A stretch of 64,000 bases of DNA from Eudorina sp. 2006-703-Eu-15 (GCA_003117195.1 BDSI01000004.1:677290-741289), one strand, 5' to 3'. Shown: positions 1-14,231, counted from the stretch's first letter. The notes: generated by a model not told the origin, from the letters alone. Made by a program: numbers and translations.

Positions 1-287
1 AGGGTAAGGAGCCAACTGGCGCCGTTGCCACGATCAACTACTACGAGATGTGCACACACACACACACAGATATGTAACGATTCACATACACACACACATT
101 TGCTGAGGAACGCGCCCTGGGTGTTGCAAGGACTTGAGGAGGTTGAACAGCGGACTGCGAGGCGCAGACCCCCCGGGAATGGGCTTCCGCCCAATCCCTT
201 GAGGGGGCACAGCTGTCACCGATCCTCAGGGATCGGGCGCGCGCCCTTGGTTGAGAGCGAGGGGACAGAGGCCCCTTACGCCCCTCT

Positions 288-501
<214 letters not shown>

Positions 502-1981
502 CCGTGTCATTCAAGGACAAAGCCCCGACAGCGCAGGCTACCCAGCACGCCGATCCATGTCTGCGACCCAGCACGCCGATGCATCGTCCGGTCGGCTTGC
601 GCTAGTCATCTTGCTGAGGGCCGCGCCATCGCCAACCGCCACAATCCGGCTCACCTCGAATGCCAGACTCTCAGGCATGCCACGTTCCCTTACGTACTTC
701 CCCGCCGCCGTACTGCTGTATCAATGTACTGCCGCAGTACGGGGTTCGCCACCCACGTGGCGTACTTGCTGGCCCCAAAGTTTCCCACGCCCCCATCGCA
801 ATCCTCCACTGCCGCCCTCAAAAACAACGGGAGAACACCACACACACACACACGCTTTTCTCCTTGCTAACGCACACACACAGTTTTGTTATACACACAC
901 CCACAAGCGGGTTCCCTTCCTAGGCACACACATGCGCACATACGCACCGTGACATCGGATCCGTCCGCCTGCCCAACCGGGACCATTGAGTGCCCATGTT
1001 GGGGTCGAGGACTGCCGCCGTAGGCCCGAAAAACACGGCGGCACGGGCTGACCGACGTCCAAAGTGAGGCCCCAAGTGCCGCCCGCTTCATCGCGATGAC
1101 GGCCCTGCCCGTCCTGTTGCTAGGGCACCACATAGGGCCCAGGAGCCCGCCCACGTGCCACCCTCCGGAGCGAATGTCCCCCGGAATGATCCCCACATCC
1201 CCGCCCTGCCCCCCGTCCAGCCACATCAACGTGACACGGCCGCACGAGGAACCGCAGGTAAGAGGGTTGTGGCACGGCCTCCACCGCATCGGGTCACGAG
1301 GCCGCCCAGCACATGTCCTAATGGTGCATAATCTAGACGACGGATTCACAACAGGTCGCCCTGCCGGGGCGCTCTACATGTGGGTCTCGCAGACGCGCCA
1401 AGATTGGCCGCAACTGCTGAGGTCGTACATCGCCGTACACCCCTCGGAGGACAAATGAAACCTCGGGAGCGCACAGGCGATTGCTTGATTGTGTCTTTCT
1501 CTCTCTCTCCATCGTCAATGCGCATGGGTGCGGGACGGCCGCGGAGACCGTCGTGTGAGCGAGTCAGCGCCAAGCAGGGCGTGGGCGAAATGAACCCTAC
1601 CCCAGAGCGCCGGCGTGAGGCACAAGCCGCGTCTCCGCGCCGCACCGCACCGTGGCAAGGCACCGTGGGACGATCGTCCGTCCGCAGTACGGCATCTATG
1701 CCCGTACTGTACACTACTGAGCTACAAGCGCGAGACCATTCAAAGTGCAAAATTCTTGCCTTACGCGCCAAAATGCCCGTCGGCGCACCAGCCGAGCGAT
1801 GCAGCAGTGTTGTCATCGTGGTTAAGAAGTCGAAAGCAGCGGAGGAGGAAGAATCCGCTGCGAAAGAGAGAAGAGAAGTCTAAGGAAAAAAAGAGAAAAG
1901 GGAGCCAGACGGGATGGACCCGAGCTGGGGTGCGCCCGGCATGCAACCGACAACCGACGTCGTGTGCAGCGCTTGTGCTCC

Positions 1982-2035
1982 CGAGCCCACAACCAGCCTT
2001 TGTACGACCGAGCCCACAACCAGCCTTTGTACGAC
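1982..2035. repeat. 27-bp perfect tandem duplication
   Basis: Two adjacent identical 27-bp copies, 1982-2008 and 2009-2035, each containing CCACAACCAGCC followed by TTTGTACGAC. No coding context is recognised. Confidence 0.9.
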
Positions 2036-2741
2036 AACAGTACCCATCGAGTGCCCTCCCTGACACTGACATGCAGCAACCCATCCTCGATCCAGATCTG
2101 GATCCATTAGATCTCACGGGGACACGGACCCACGATCCAGCATCCCCAAAACAGCATCACCATCCGCGAACCCCGGGTTCCAGGGACGGCGGGTAGCTGA
2201 CCGCGGCGTTGACGACAACGAGCGCTGTACTGCACATGCACTGTACGGCATGCACACGCGCATCGTGGTCGCCCTGTTCGCACCTCCCCTCCCCCCCGCC
2301 CCCTCCACTCGGGCGGTTGCGTGTCGTGTGCGTTCCATGCTTTCTAGTTGAATTAAGTTAATTAAAAGGATAGATAGACTTGGGGGGAGGGGATGCGAAG
2401 CCTGAAGATAAGAGTTCAGGCGGTGCCCTCGGGGGTGTCCGCCAGTTCCGCAAATGGAGGCCCCGCAGGGCCCCCCGCATTGAGGGCAGATGCATTTGCT
2501 TGCTTGCTTGCTCGCTTGCCAACGAACGGTACTCGTGCTGGCGCTCCAACCGCTCTCTAACGAACCACAACCGCCACCTGACAACCGCCACCTAACAACC
2601 ACCAGCCCCAGCAGCCTGTCTTGCATCCTGTGTGATTTGCCGGCACCGACGCGCCCATCCAGGCAAGCAAGACGGCACCTGATCGATCCCCGCGCGCAGC
2701 AAGGCCAGGCAGTGCCCGGCCGTTTGAACGGTTCCCGACCG

Positions 2742-2811
2742 TCCTCCTCCTCCATCTCCTCCTCCATCTCCTCCTCCTCCTCCTCCTCCATTTCCTCCTC
2801 GTCCTCCTGCC
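2742..2811. repeat. TCC-rich trinucleotide run
   Basis: A run of TCC triplets interrupted by CAT-type variants. It makes poly-Ser or poly-Glu frames that I do not treat as genes. Confidence 0.85.
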
Positions 2812-3518
2812 CCGCTACTCCCCGCTCGCTCGCTATTCCTGTTCTACGCTATCCGAACCACAATGTGTTTACCATTCAATCAGTCAATACCGGCCGCCCT
2901 CCTCCTCCTCTAGACTACTCCTTATCTATTTTGTTTGAAGTACATAATGTGTTCACACATCAGCCATTGCACGCAAATTAGGATGGGGCCTATCTCTCCA
3001 CAAGCTCACAACCACGCGATGCTAACCCTCCAGGGTCATCCACAGGCCGCCCGAAACGCAGTTCCCACTCCGAAAAAGAGCAGCACCGTCCTGTCCTGGC
3101 CTGTCCTGACGCGTTCGAGTGCGTGGCGTCACCAAACCATGCCCACCGTCAACACACGCTCGTGCTTGCAAATGTGTTCCAAAAAGGGAGATTAAGAGCC
3201 TCAAGATCCGGATAGCCGGTTACGTAGGGTAAGCAGGTACGCAGGCAGGTAAGTAGGTAGGGGAAGATTGGCAGCAGGCACGCCGATCGATCAGTCTCTC
3301 GATCGGATCGGAGCCGCTCGTTTTGCTGCACGACGGTGAGGCCGCAACACGGATGCTGCAGGGCGCATACGGCAGAACGCAACCGCCATGAACCCGTGGG
3401 GTAGGAACCACTCCAGGGTTTGCATGTGCCACTGTCTTCGTACATCCGTACACATTGGCGCCCCGTTGTGTCCGACGGATGGAGGCAGCAGGCTGTGGTG
3501 TGCTGCTCCCCCCGAACA

Positions 3519-3570
3519 TACACATACACACACACGCGCACGCGCGCGCGCGCGCGCGCGCGCGTATGTG
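3519..3570. repeat. alternating purine-pyrimidine CA/CG run
   Basis: A CA tract passes directly into an uninterrupted CG tract. Such alternating sequence is a classic left-handed (Z-form) DNA candidate. No gene is seen around it. Confidence 0.85.
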
Positions 3571-4660
3571 TACCAGGCCGCCGCCCAACCCGCCACGTCC
3601 CGGTCACCCCACCTCCCGCCATCGCCTATAAGAATGATGCCTGATCAAATCCATGTCCACCATATCGTCAGCCTGGGCTGCGAGGCCCCTGGTACTTCTG
3701 TACAAGGAATCATCTCCCACTCCCCTCCATCTCACCCCGCCCCACCACACCCTGTATACGTACCCACTTACACACCGTAGGCCATACCTCGACGCACGAG
3801 GCGGCGAGACGCACTGCGGACCAGGCGCGCGCAGCCCCACGCCCGGTGGGCCCTCCTGCCGCGCCCCCTTCCACACCACACCGCGTACTTGTTTTCAGCT
3901 TATCCCCCACAGCAGCCGGGGACGGGACACATGCGCGCCAGCCGCGGCACGCGCCCTCTCCCCCCCCCCTCTGTCTCCGCGGCGGCCACGGTGCGGCGAT
4001 GCCCGCCGTCTTGATGTGTACACCTATGTGCCGTCGTCGTACACGGCTCTGTGGCTGCGCTAGCTGCACCGGTACGTCAACATCTGCTGCAGGCCGCATC
4101 CTCCTTCAGGCGCGGGGCCTCCAACTCGGAGACGTGCCGTGTTTTGAACGGAGGCGGGGCAGGACTGGAGGTTCCGCGTCCACGGCGCGACCACGCCGTG
4201 GCCCATGGGTCGGTCCACGGCGCAACCCATGGGGCGCGGCCCATGGGTCGGTCCGGTCCGTCATCGCGTCCTCATGTCGGCGTCATCTCCTTTGCGGCTT
4301 CCACGGCCGCACTGTTGACGGACAACGTCTCGAAGTCCCGTCGGAGGTCGTTGCTGCTGGCCACTCCCGCCACGGCAACAGGGGCACCTGCGACCAAGTA
4401 CGGCACACGGCGGTGATTCTTTTCTAACTTTCAGCCGACGGCCCTTGGAAATGCTGTGCCGCAGGGTGTGCGGTGGAGTGTTGGATGCCCGCCGGCCTTC
4501 TTCCCGGGCATAACGTGTGGCGGCGAAGCGGATCTTGTACGGATCTTCGTACAATGTACGGCATGTGTAGTCGATAGGCATTTGCGCGGGGACGCGCTAG
4601 TGTCAAGTGCCGTCGCTTACGTGCCATGCCATGTTGATGAGGGGTCGTGGGTCGCATCCT

Positions 4661-6696
4661 TCATTCACTCGCGGCCAGGTTCGTGCTGGCTTTCGCAATC
4701 AAGTCCCTATCGCTTCGTTCGACAGAGGCCGAACCTTCCACCTCCACGGCCGCCCCACCGCTCAGCGAGGTTCGCGCAATCCCCGTCGGCGGCGCGCCCT
4801 GAGTCTGCCCCTGTCGCTGCCGGTACTCGATCTTAAAGTTTGCCTGCGTGCAGGATAGCACCACCAGGACCACCATGAATTTGCTGTACAAACTTTGTAC
4901 CGCTGCCGTACAGATCCAGGATCCATTCATCAGGAGAGTCGAATGGATGGATGGATCCCGCAGGTGTTCCTCGGCGGCTCGGGCGGCGGGGCCAGTAGCA
5001 TGAGGTGCACCACACCGCACAGAGTCCTAATACCCCCCCCCGGCACGTGTACGGCAGCTACAGGAGGGAGGGAGGGAGGCCCACCTGCCGCAGCTTCTTG
5101 ACACTCTCGTCGATGTCCTTGTCCGGATTGTCGTACACCTCCTCGCGGAACTTGAGCAGCCGGGCGATCACATCCTGCCGTACACACAGCCAATCAAACA
5201 CACACACACACACACATTTCCGCGCTCGTCCGCGTGCGCAATTAGGGTCCTCGCAAGTCGTGTCTCTCGGTTTATTTTAACACATTTCCGCGCTCGGTCG
5301 GCGGGTTCCTTTCCTAAACACATTTCCGCAGTCCAGATTTCTCATAACCTCCCCACACACCCACACACCCACACACGCGCGCGCTGCTCATCCACCAATG
5401 GAGCGCGGAGCCTCTGACGTCCCCGCCCCCCTCTCAGGGCCTAGGACGGCCCAGGCTGGCCCTCGCTGGCCCTCGCCGTGGTCGTGATCATAATCGGCTT
5501 CCGCCTCCGTCTCCTCAGATGCCCCTCAGATCCACTCCCCCAGGTCTACCTACCCTCGCTGCTGTATCCGGCGGCCACCTCCCCTAACTCGGCGTCACCC
5601 ACACCGGCCGCCCGTCACAACAGCTCTGCCGTCCTACTTAAACGCCGTGTCCCATCGCCTCCTGGAGCCATCAGCCGGGCTCCCGCCCCGGCCCCGGCCC
5701 CGCCCCGGCCCCGGCTCGCGCCCCGGCCCCGGCTCGCGCCCCGGCCCCGGCTCGCGCCCCGGCCCCGGCTCACCTGACAATCCGCCGCACCCTCCATGTC
5801 CCCGTTGGAGAAGGCGTTCTTCTTGTAGCGCTCGAACGACTCGATCAGCTTGGCCATGGATTGCAGTTTGCGGTAGGGCCATCGCGGAACCCGGAACTTG
5901 CGGCAGTACTTTTTGAGCACGGTCACGCCGATGTTGAGCGCCGCGGCCGCCTCGTTGATTGGCAGATGGTACACCTGGAGGCAGTTGTGGCAGTTGTGGA
6001 GGCGTTTGTGGCGTTTGTGGAGGCGGTTGTGGCGGTTGTTGAGGCGGTTGTGGCGGCGGTGGCGGTGGCGGCGGTTGTGGCGGCGGCGGCGCACGAGGAG
6101 GTTGCTGGGGTGGCGGGGGACGAATCACGGTGGGCAGCCCAGGGCAGCACGCGTGCCCCCATGTGTACAAAAAAATCGAGCCGCGAGAAACGAGGCCACC
6201 AACGTGCCCCAGACCTGTGGCCCCAACGTGCCCCCAACGCGTGTGTGTGTTTGGAGAAGAGACCCGCCGAACCCAAACCAAGGACCGCGCGTGTGTGTGT
6301 GTGTGTATGTTTAGCATCGTGAGGTAGTATATGTCAAGGATGAATACAGCAGCGCGCAAAGATGTTTTGATACGCACCTTGCGCAGCGCGCTCTTCGTGA
6401 TCTCACGCCGTACACCGTCCCGTACAGCCCGTACGACCAGGACCGAGTCCTCGTCGACGTAGCCCTCGCCGCCGACGCCGCTGCGGCAGCCGCCAGACCC
6501 CCCAGCGGCGCCGCCCTCCTCGTCGCCCTCCTCGGACGTCAATGCGTCATCGTCGACGTCGGTGGCGTAATCCTCATCGTCATCGTCCGTACCGCGGCTG
6601 CGGCCGCCACGGCTCCCCCTCGCCGCCGCCGCCGCCGCCGCCGTGTTTGCGCCCTTGCCGTTCCGAGCCTCACGCCGGCTGCGGCGCTGCCCGCCG

Positions 6697-6728
<32 letters not shown>

Positions 6729-9278
6729 GCCGCCGCCGCCGGCAAATGGACTGTCCGCGCCGCCGCTGCCGTCCTCCGCGACGATCAGACCGGCGGCCGT
6801 CGCCGCCGCCAGGGCGGCCTCCGGCGCCGTCGAGCCAGCGACTGCCGCCGCCGCCGCCAGCGACTCAGCACTGGCGCCGCCGCCGCCGCCGCCGGCGTTG
6901 ATCTCCTCCAGAGCGGCCCGCACCGCGAGACTGCTCGGCAGGCTAGCGCCAGGGGAACCCGCCGCCGCCAGGGGAGTGGAGCCCGCCTTCATTCGCCCGC
7001 GCGGCGTCCCCGCCGCCGCTGGCACCCGGGGGCTTCGCGGCGTCCCTGGAGCCGACAGCCGCGGGCTTCGCCCCGGCGTCTGCGATTGGGCCTGCCCCGC
7101 CGAGCCCATCGCGCCGCCAGCGCCGGCGCCCCCGCCCGCGCGGCCCGGACCGATTGCGGCGCCGCGGCCGTTCCGTAGGGCCCCGGCGGCAGAGGGACTC
7201 GCCGGCGGCGGCTGCCCGGCGCCTGTCAAGATGCGCGTCGGCGGCGCCCCCTTGGGCCCCAAGCCCAGGCCGACGCCGCAGCTGTCGTCGGGGCGCGACG
7301 GCGAGTAACCGTGCGGCATGTACGGCACGGCGCCGCAGCCAGGGTGTACGGCAGTGCCGTTCTGGCCCATGGGGTTGCTCGTGGGGACCATGCCGCTCGC
7401 GCCAGGGCCGCTGACGCCGCAGACGACCTGCTGCGCGCCAGGGAACAGCTGGGCGAAGAGCTGCTGCTGCTGCTGCAGCTGGTGCTGCAGCTGCTGCTGC
7501 TGCTCGATGGTGGGTCCAATGGATGCGGACAGACCCTGCGTTTGTGCAGCGACCAGCCATCACCCGGATCCTAGCCTCGGTCACGTTTTCTTTTTTGTGT
7601 GTGTGTGTGAAGGCGTTTTTGTATATGGGTGTGATTAGCAAAAAACCGCCCGAACACCCACTGTGTTAATTTCTTTTTTCAATTTAACCCACTGTGTGGG
7701 CTGTGCGTTACAGGAGGTTACTGAAGGTGCCGTGTACGTCGTCCTACAGCCCGATAGGCAACCGGGTCTGGAGGGTGTACGACTCTAGGTGAGAAGTCGC
7801 ACGCACTGGCGACCCCGGAAGGTTGGCCACGGTGTGTTAACAATCATTCCTTCATCGCACAGTCATTCATTCATCCATCCATCCGTCCATTCATCCATCC
7901 ATTCATTCATCCATTCATTCATTCATTCATCCATGTGTTACTCTTCAATCATCCACAAGGGCTGAGCTTGGAGCCCCATGGCATCCCGGGCGATATTCAT
8001 CGGGAGTCCGCGCGCCTTGCTGCTTGCGCCGTACGTCCTGCGCCGTACGCCCTGCGCCGTACGCCCTGCGCCGTGCCGACCGCCCGGCTCCCGCCGCCAA
8101 CCCGTATCCCGTACCCCACCGCCTCACCAGCCCGGCCGGCTCGCGCTCACCTGAGCTGCTAGGGTCGACAGAGACGGCGGCGGCGATTGGGTAAAGTGTG
8201 ACTGCGGCTGGTGCGGGTGCGGGTGGTGGTGCTGGTGCTGCTGCGGGTGCTGGTGCTGGTGCTGGTGGTGCTGCTGCAGGTTTTGTTGATGGTGGTGCTG
8301 GGGATGGGGATGCTGCGCTGCCATCTGCTGCTGCTGCTGCTGCTGCTGTTGCAGCGGGCCGGGTTGGCTGTTCTGGCGCAGGTACGGATGGGCCTGCTGG
8401 TGGTGCTGGTGGTGTTGGTGGTGTTGGTGCTGGTGTGAGTGCGGATGAGCCGCTAGCGACCCCGAGTGAGAGAGGAACGGCAGGTGCCGCAAGTGCTCGT
8501 CGCCGGCACCGCCGCCGCCGCCGCCACCGCCGAAGCCCTGCGTGCTGTTGCAGCGCATAGGCATCTTGCCGCCGCCGCCTCCGCCGCCTCCGCCGCCGCC
8601 TCCGGCCGCGATTTCCCCTTTCATCACCAGGCGCTCGTGTACGGAAAGGTTGCCGTGGAAATTCATGTGATCGCCCGGATAACAACCGCCGCCGCCGCCG
8701 CCACTCTCCAAGCCCGTCATGATGCCAGACGACTCGCCGTAGTTGCCGCCCCAGCCGATCGGCGCCGAGTTCATGGCGAGGTGATGACCGGACTGCAGGC
8801 CGTACGACAGGTTGTACGGCATGCCGTGCGCCAGGGACTGGTCATGCCCCATGTGTCCCGGGAGGAATGCAGCCTCGTCGGGGAGGCACGTCCCCGGCGG
8901 CGCTGAGGTGATGCGCGCGAGCGAGTCGGCGGGGCCGCCGGGTCCGCCGCTGACAGTGCCGTACTGTGCCATCGCCATCGCAAAGCTGCTCGTGAAGGGC
9001 ATTGCCGACGGCGTGCCGGCGCCGCCGCTAGCGGCGTCGACGCCTGGCAGGGCGTCCAAGGACTGGGAGCCGGCGGCGGCGCCAGCGTCGTGGTCGCTGG
9101 ACCGGCCGTACGGCGCCGGCGCACCGCCGCCGGCGACGCCGCCACCGCATAGACCTGAAGGTGTCGTACCCTGGTTGCGCATCATCGCGTGATCCATGTC
9201 GTACGGCATCATGCCTTTGCCGCCGCCGCCGCCGTTATGCGCGCTGTCACCGTTCCCGACGTCTTGGAGTTGCTGCTG

Positions 9279-9331
<53 letters not shown>

Positions 9332-12300
9332 GTCGCTGAGGTTGGCTAGCTCCGTTCTGCACAGCAGAATCGGCGGCGGCGGAGCCGTGGCTGTTGCTAC
9401 AGCCAGCCAGCTGGGCCGCGTGACGCTGCTGCGGCGTCGCCGCCGCCGCCGCCGCCGCCGACGCCGACGCCGCTGCGTCTGCGTCGGCGCCGCCGTTGGC
9501 AGGATCCGGCGGCATGCCGGGCAGCGGAACTCCGCCGGGCATTGCCATCGTGGGTGCCAGGGGCAGCGACTGCGTGCCGTCGATCGTCATCAGGAACTTG
9601 TCCGCTATGGACGGCAAACGGCCGTCGCTGAGGAGAGGGTCGGCTCCATCCAAAAAGTAGTTGCCCTGCGTTGCGGCGTTGTGACGACCCAGTTCCGTGG
9701 GTTCATTCCACCGGGGTTAGTTGACTAGACGAAACACGGACATGAACCCACGGGGTTATAGAGCCGGCGGGACGCGTCGAGCGGCTGCCAACTGCTTGCT
9801 GATCGATAGATCGATCGATCGCGACACGGCAAGGGCGCCATGCCGGACAAGCGTGTACGCATCATGGATGTACAACACTGCATGTTGTTGTGCACCAACA
9901 AATGCCGCGATGTGTGTGCACAGGCGGCCTGGTTCCAGGGCCGACACCGTCACAACCCCGTACAACCCAAGGTAAACCCATTCCCGCACTCTGCCCCGCG
10001 CCAAAAAAAACCTTCAGACCCGCCATGAAGACAGGGCCCGACCGTACGGCGTCCTGGCCCTTCCGGCCGGGCGGTCCAGGTAGGGAACGACGCGGTCTAC
10101 AGCTCGTCACAAAATCGTACATTTAACGTCGTACACCGTACAGCAGCACGACACCCGGACGCACCATGATTATGTCCAGGTCGCCGGGCCCCAGGCCGCT
10201 GCTGGGGTTCCGTAGGATCGACATGGCGTTGCTCAGCCGGTGAGGGCTTGGCCCCTCGGTGTGTACCGGGGACAGCGGCCGGCCGTCGCACCCCTCCGGG
10301 GCGCCCAACTGCGGACTGATGCACGTCGCCCGGCCCGCGAACGCCGACATCATGCCGTTACCGCCGCCGCTGGTGCCGCCACCGCCGCCGCCGCTGCCCC
10401 GCCCGCCGCCGCCAGCGGCGCTGGTAGGCGTCGGATGGTGCAGGTGCTGCTGCTGCTGCTGGTGCGGCGGTTGTTGCTGTTGTTGCTGTAAGTGCTGTGG
10501 CGGCACCGTCTTCCCGCCGGCGCCGCGGCCGCAGCCCCACGATCCGGCTCCGAAACCCGCTGCGTGCTGCGCGCTGGCCGCGGCCTGGGCCTCCGCGTCG
10601 GCCGCTGCAGCATTGGCACCGGCCGCCGCCGCCGCCGCCGCAACCGCCGCGGCGGCGGCATGCTGCTCCGTGTTCTCCCAGTTGACGTCAATCATGGTGA
10701 CGCTTCCTGCCGTACGGTGGTACGGCATCATGGCCGTACCTGACAGTCCGGCACCGGCAATTGTGGCGGCGTGGTAATCCATCATCGACGCGTTGACGAC
10801 GACGACGTCACCGTTGCCGCCGCCGTTGGCGCCCGCGGCCTCTGCCGCGGCAGCCGCCGCCTCCTGCTCCGAAGCGAACGCACGGAAGGCCTCCTGCAAC
10901 AGATCGGACACGCTTGCCCCAATGATGGGTACCTGTTCAGCGCCCCCGGGGCAGCCGTAGTAGCCCATGCCACTGACCCGTGGGTCAGTGCCTGCGGCGG
11001 CGGCGGCCATGGGACCCTCGCGGGTTGCCTCCAGCATCATTTGCTGGAACGGCTGCGCTTGCTGCTGCTGCATGGCCGCCGCCAACTGCTGGTGGTGGTG
11101 GTGCAGGTGCGCTTGCAGGCCCATTGCGTTCACCATCGGCGGCTGTAGCTGCTGCTGCGGCTGCTGCTGCGGCTGCTGCTGCTGCTGCTGCTGCTGCGAC
11201 GGCACTGTCAGCTGCGCCGGCGGCGACGAGAGCTTCCTGGCCATGTTGCCGCTGTAGTCACCGATTGAGTGGGCCCGGTTGAGGCTACCGGAGGCTGCGG
11301 CCGCGGCGGTGGTGGCGGTAGGGGACAGGCCGCCGGCGGCGGCGACGGCGGAGCCTGACGGCGCTGCAGCGGCGGCGCCGCCGCTGGCGGTGGGGTTGCC
11401 GGCGCTGTCGATGATCGTCCTGGGGTCCACCCCACGGGACACCAGTTGCTCGGTGATGTGTCGGAGCGCCTCTGTCAGCAGCTCTGTGCCCTTGTCGCCC
11501 TCTGCACCCAGGGTTGAAGGCACCATGGGTTGCAGACACATGCGTTCAAGGAACTGACAGTGTGTCGATAATATTGGGACGTTCTTGCCATCGCGGCCGG
11601 TGAGTATGCTTCCCATGCGCGTCGTACACCCTTCACGACGCCAAGAAACACTCACCCAGCTGCGCCTTGTCGCGCTTGGCCGGCAGGTGCCTGTCCATGG
11701 CAGAACGAATGGTGGTGTTGAGACCGGTGATCTGGCCGGCCTGCGCTGCCGCCACGCCGCGCCTCATCAGCTGCGCGGTGGCGGCCGCCATGAGCCGACC
11801 CGTGGTTCGCGCGCCCACATTGGGCCCCGTGAATTCCAGCCGCACCGCATCGCCTTGCTTGTAGTTGGCGTTCCAAGCCAGGTTGACGAACTGCGTGGGA
11901 GCGGAAGAGCCGGTACACGTGGTATTGATTGCGGACGGGCGCTGCGTGCGTGCTTGTACTGCATGTGTGTACGGCGTGTGTATTTACGGCGTCTTATGTA
12001 TGGCGTGTTTGCTCTCACGTGTGTCCTGCATGTGTGCCGTGTGTGAGTCTGTTTCCTAGAGAAAGTGAGCCGCGAGACCCAAGCAAACCAGCTCGCGGTT
12101 TCGTCATGTAACCGTTACAATGTGGATCCGAGTCCCGACGGGGTTGCACTATGGGCTGCCGGATACGCACGGATGGCTGAGCCGCAAGCCACATGGATGC
12201 GTGCATCAAGAATCGGTGGCAAACTGATACATTTTGTGAGCGGAACAATGAACTGTGGGGATGTGTCAGCGTGTTTTGACAAGGTATGATGCTTGGGAGG

Positions 12301-13777
12301 GGGGGAGCTGGCGAGGTTTCAGCGCACAAGTGTAGGGGAGGATACCCAGGGACTGTAGCCGTGCGGTGCGCATATGCAACTCCGTTCCGCACACTCTGGC
12401 CCCACCTCCTCCACATCTCGCTGCTCCTCCTCCCGCAGTTTGCGACCCTCAGCCGGCGGCGTGTTGACATCAGGCGGTGCCGGTGGCGGCATTGCCGGCG
12501 GCGGTGGCGGCGGCTGCGGCGGCGGCGGCGGCTGGTGCGTCGGCTGCTGTGCTTCATGTGAGCTCCTGCCCGTGGCAGCGGCCGTGTCGCCACGGCCAAT
12601 ACCGCTGCCGCCGCCGCCAGCTGCGGACGCGGCGGCGGCAGCGGCGGCGCCGGCGGCGACGACGACCGTGTTGCTGGCCGGGCGGCTCATCGGGACATCC
12701 ATGCAACTCAGCTCAGCTCGAGGCCCGCTCTGGTCAGGACAGAGGCGCACATCACACAGCACGCAGCACACGCTGATGCCAACCGGTGACCCGTTGGGAT
12801 CTATTAGCATCCGATCCATCCAGTACGGCAACTCCAGCAGCATGCCGCAAGGGCAGCAGGGCGACCAAGACACACACCCCAGCACGGGTTACATTTCTAA
12901 ACACACCCCAGCACGGGTTACATTGCTAAACACACCCCAGCACGGGTTACATTTCTAAACACACCCCAGCAGCCGCGAAAAGGTTTGACCATCCACAAGG
13001 CAAATAGAGCAAATCACGTTGAAGGCGGCGCTTTGGTAGTTGGTGGCAGGAAGCTTGTCAGCGGAGCCCGTACTGGTAGGCCCGTACGTCACCCCAAGGG
13101 CAGAAGGCCTGTCCGAAGCCGTCCTCGCAGCCCGAGGGGTCTCTCGACCTATCTACCTAACGAGCAGCCCATCAGCACCACCACCCCCGCCACACACACA
13201 CACACACTCTCAAACACACACACACGCCACACGCCGCACGTGTGTCGTACACCACGTACATACCTCGCCGGTGCTGCTCTCATGGTGCGGCACCGGTACG
13301 GCAGCGTCCCGCGTGCTGCTGATGCTGCCGTTCTTGGAATTCGAATTTGAATCAGACCGTGTGGCACAGCCAGAGCACGCGGCAACACCCACGAGGGGGT
13401 TGTGGTGGTGGTGGTGGTGGTGGAAGTGACCCACACCAGACTGGAGCTGGTGCTGGAGCTGGTGGTGCTGCAGCGTGTGCTGATGGGTCTGTAGCGGGGG
13501 TGGCGGCGTCGGCAGCGGCGGGCCTGACTGGGCGGCCTGCACCATTTGCTGCGGCTGCTGGCCGTGAGCCTGGGGCGGCGGGTGGAGGAGTGGCTGGCGT
13601 TGCTGCTGTTGGAGCTGGAGCTGGTGGAGTTGAGGTGGCGGGGGGCCGCTGAAATGGGGCAGAGGGCCGTTACCGGGGGCGGACACGCCGCTGGGCGATG
13701 TGGCCGGGCCGTCTCTGATGTGATGCTGGTGTTGTGCATGAAGATGCGGTTGCTGATGTTGGTGTTGGTGTTGGTGC

Positions 13778-13809
<32 letters not shown>

Positions 13810-13928
13810 CAGATGTTGTTGTTGTTTCTGTTGCTGCTGGTGTTGGTGTTGCTGTTGGTGCATATGAAGCCCGGTCGGGGACCCTGCTGCCTGTGTTAAG
13901 TTGGCGGGGGACTGATGGTTGCCGTACT
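4661..13928 (-). CDS. RWP-RK domain transcription factor, NIT2/NLP-like, glutamine-rich, nine exons, 5' end open
   Basis: Exons read on the minus strand: 13928-13264, 12831-12406, 11890-11656, 11501-10165, 9665-8151, 7535-6378, 5974-5774, 5174-5085 and 4843-4661. All phases join, giving about 1,935 residues without the missing start. The RWP-RK DNA-binding domain lies in exons 7-8: LPINEAAAALNIGVTVLKKY, then the signature RWPYRK at about 5865-5885, then an acidic stretch ending in KKLRQ that joins ANFK in the last exon. Upstream are long Gln, His, Gly and Ala tracts (13.3-13.9, 8.2-8.6, 9.3, 10.4 and 11.1 kb). The second exon (LPYWMDRM...) may belong to a GAF-like region, by analogy only. Chlamydomonas NIT2, an RWP-RK regulator of nitrate assimilation with Gln-rich regions, is the closest family match I know; this protein is considerably longer. 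RWP-RK factors are nuclear. The acceptor at 12831 is GAG and the weakest junction. Orthology to NIT2 rather than another RWP-RK paralogue is inference. Confidence 0.82.
5687..5773. repeat. GC-rich 18-bp tandem repeat in an RWP-RK intron
   Basis: Four to five near-identical units made of CCCCGGCCCCGG and CTCGCG elements. They sit immediately inside the donor (5773) of the intron that follows the RWPYRK exon, so they should be removed by splicing. Confidence 0.85.
7860..7936. repeat. CATT/CATC tetranucleotide repeat in an RWP-RK intron
   Basis: An imperfect run of CATT and CATC units within the intron 7536-8150. Confidence 0.85.
12872..12971. repeat. 29-bp tandem repeat, about 3.4 copies, in an RWP-RK intron
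   Basis: Three full 29-bp copies (12872-12900, 12901-12929, 12930-12958) and a partial fourth. Each contains CACCCCAGCACGGGTTACAT followed by a CTAAACACAC core across the unit boundary. Copy two differs by one base (TTGC for TTTC). The core matches the dispersed intronic motif described in the findings. Confidence 0.92.
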
Positions 13929-14231
13929 CTGTACGAGGGGCAACGGGTAAGGGGAGTGGTCCAAGAGTCAATCACGGACGCACACACCCACACACCCAAC
14001 CCCTGCTTTGCTGCATTAGTATAGGTTAAATAGGTTAGTTTAAGAAGTCATTTGTTTAGACTACGATACGGCAGCCTTTCCGCTGGCGGTTGCTACCTGA
14101 CCTCTGGCGCCCGCCTCGGTCAACTGTCATACGGCGGCTCCGTCAACGTATATATCGCCTACTACGCCCTCACCGGTCACTTCCATCAAGGTTTTCGGTA
14201 ATTCGGGCGGGTTTCGGGTATCTTCTGTTTC

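Noticed and set aside
6539..12700. Many Arg-rich or Ala-rich plus-strand frames opposite the RWP-RK gene
   Set aside because: They arise from GC-rich CAG/GCC runs on the opposite strand and lack domains.
4661..13928. Identification as the mating-type RWP-RK gene MID
   Set aside because: MID proteins are small; this gene encodes a very long Gln-rich protein, which fits the NIT2/NLP type better.
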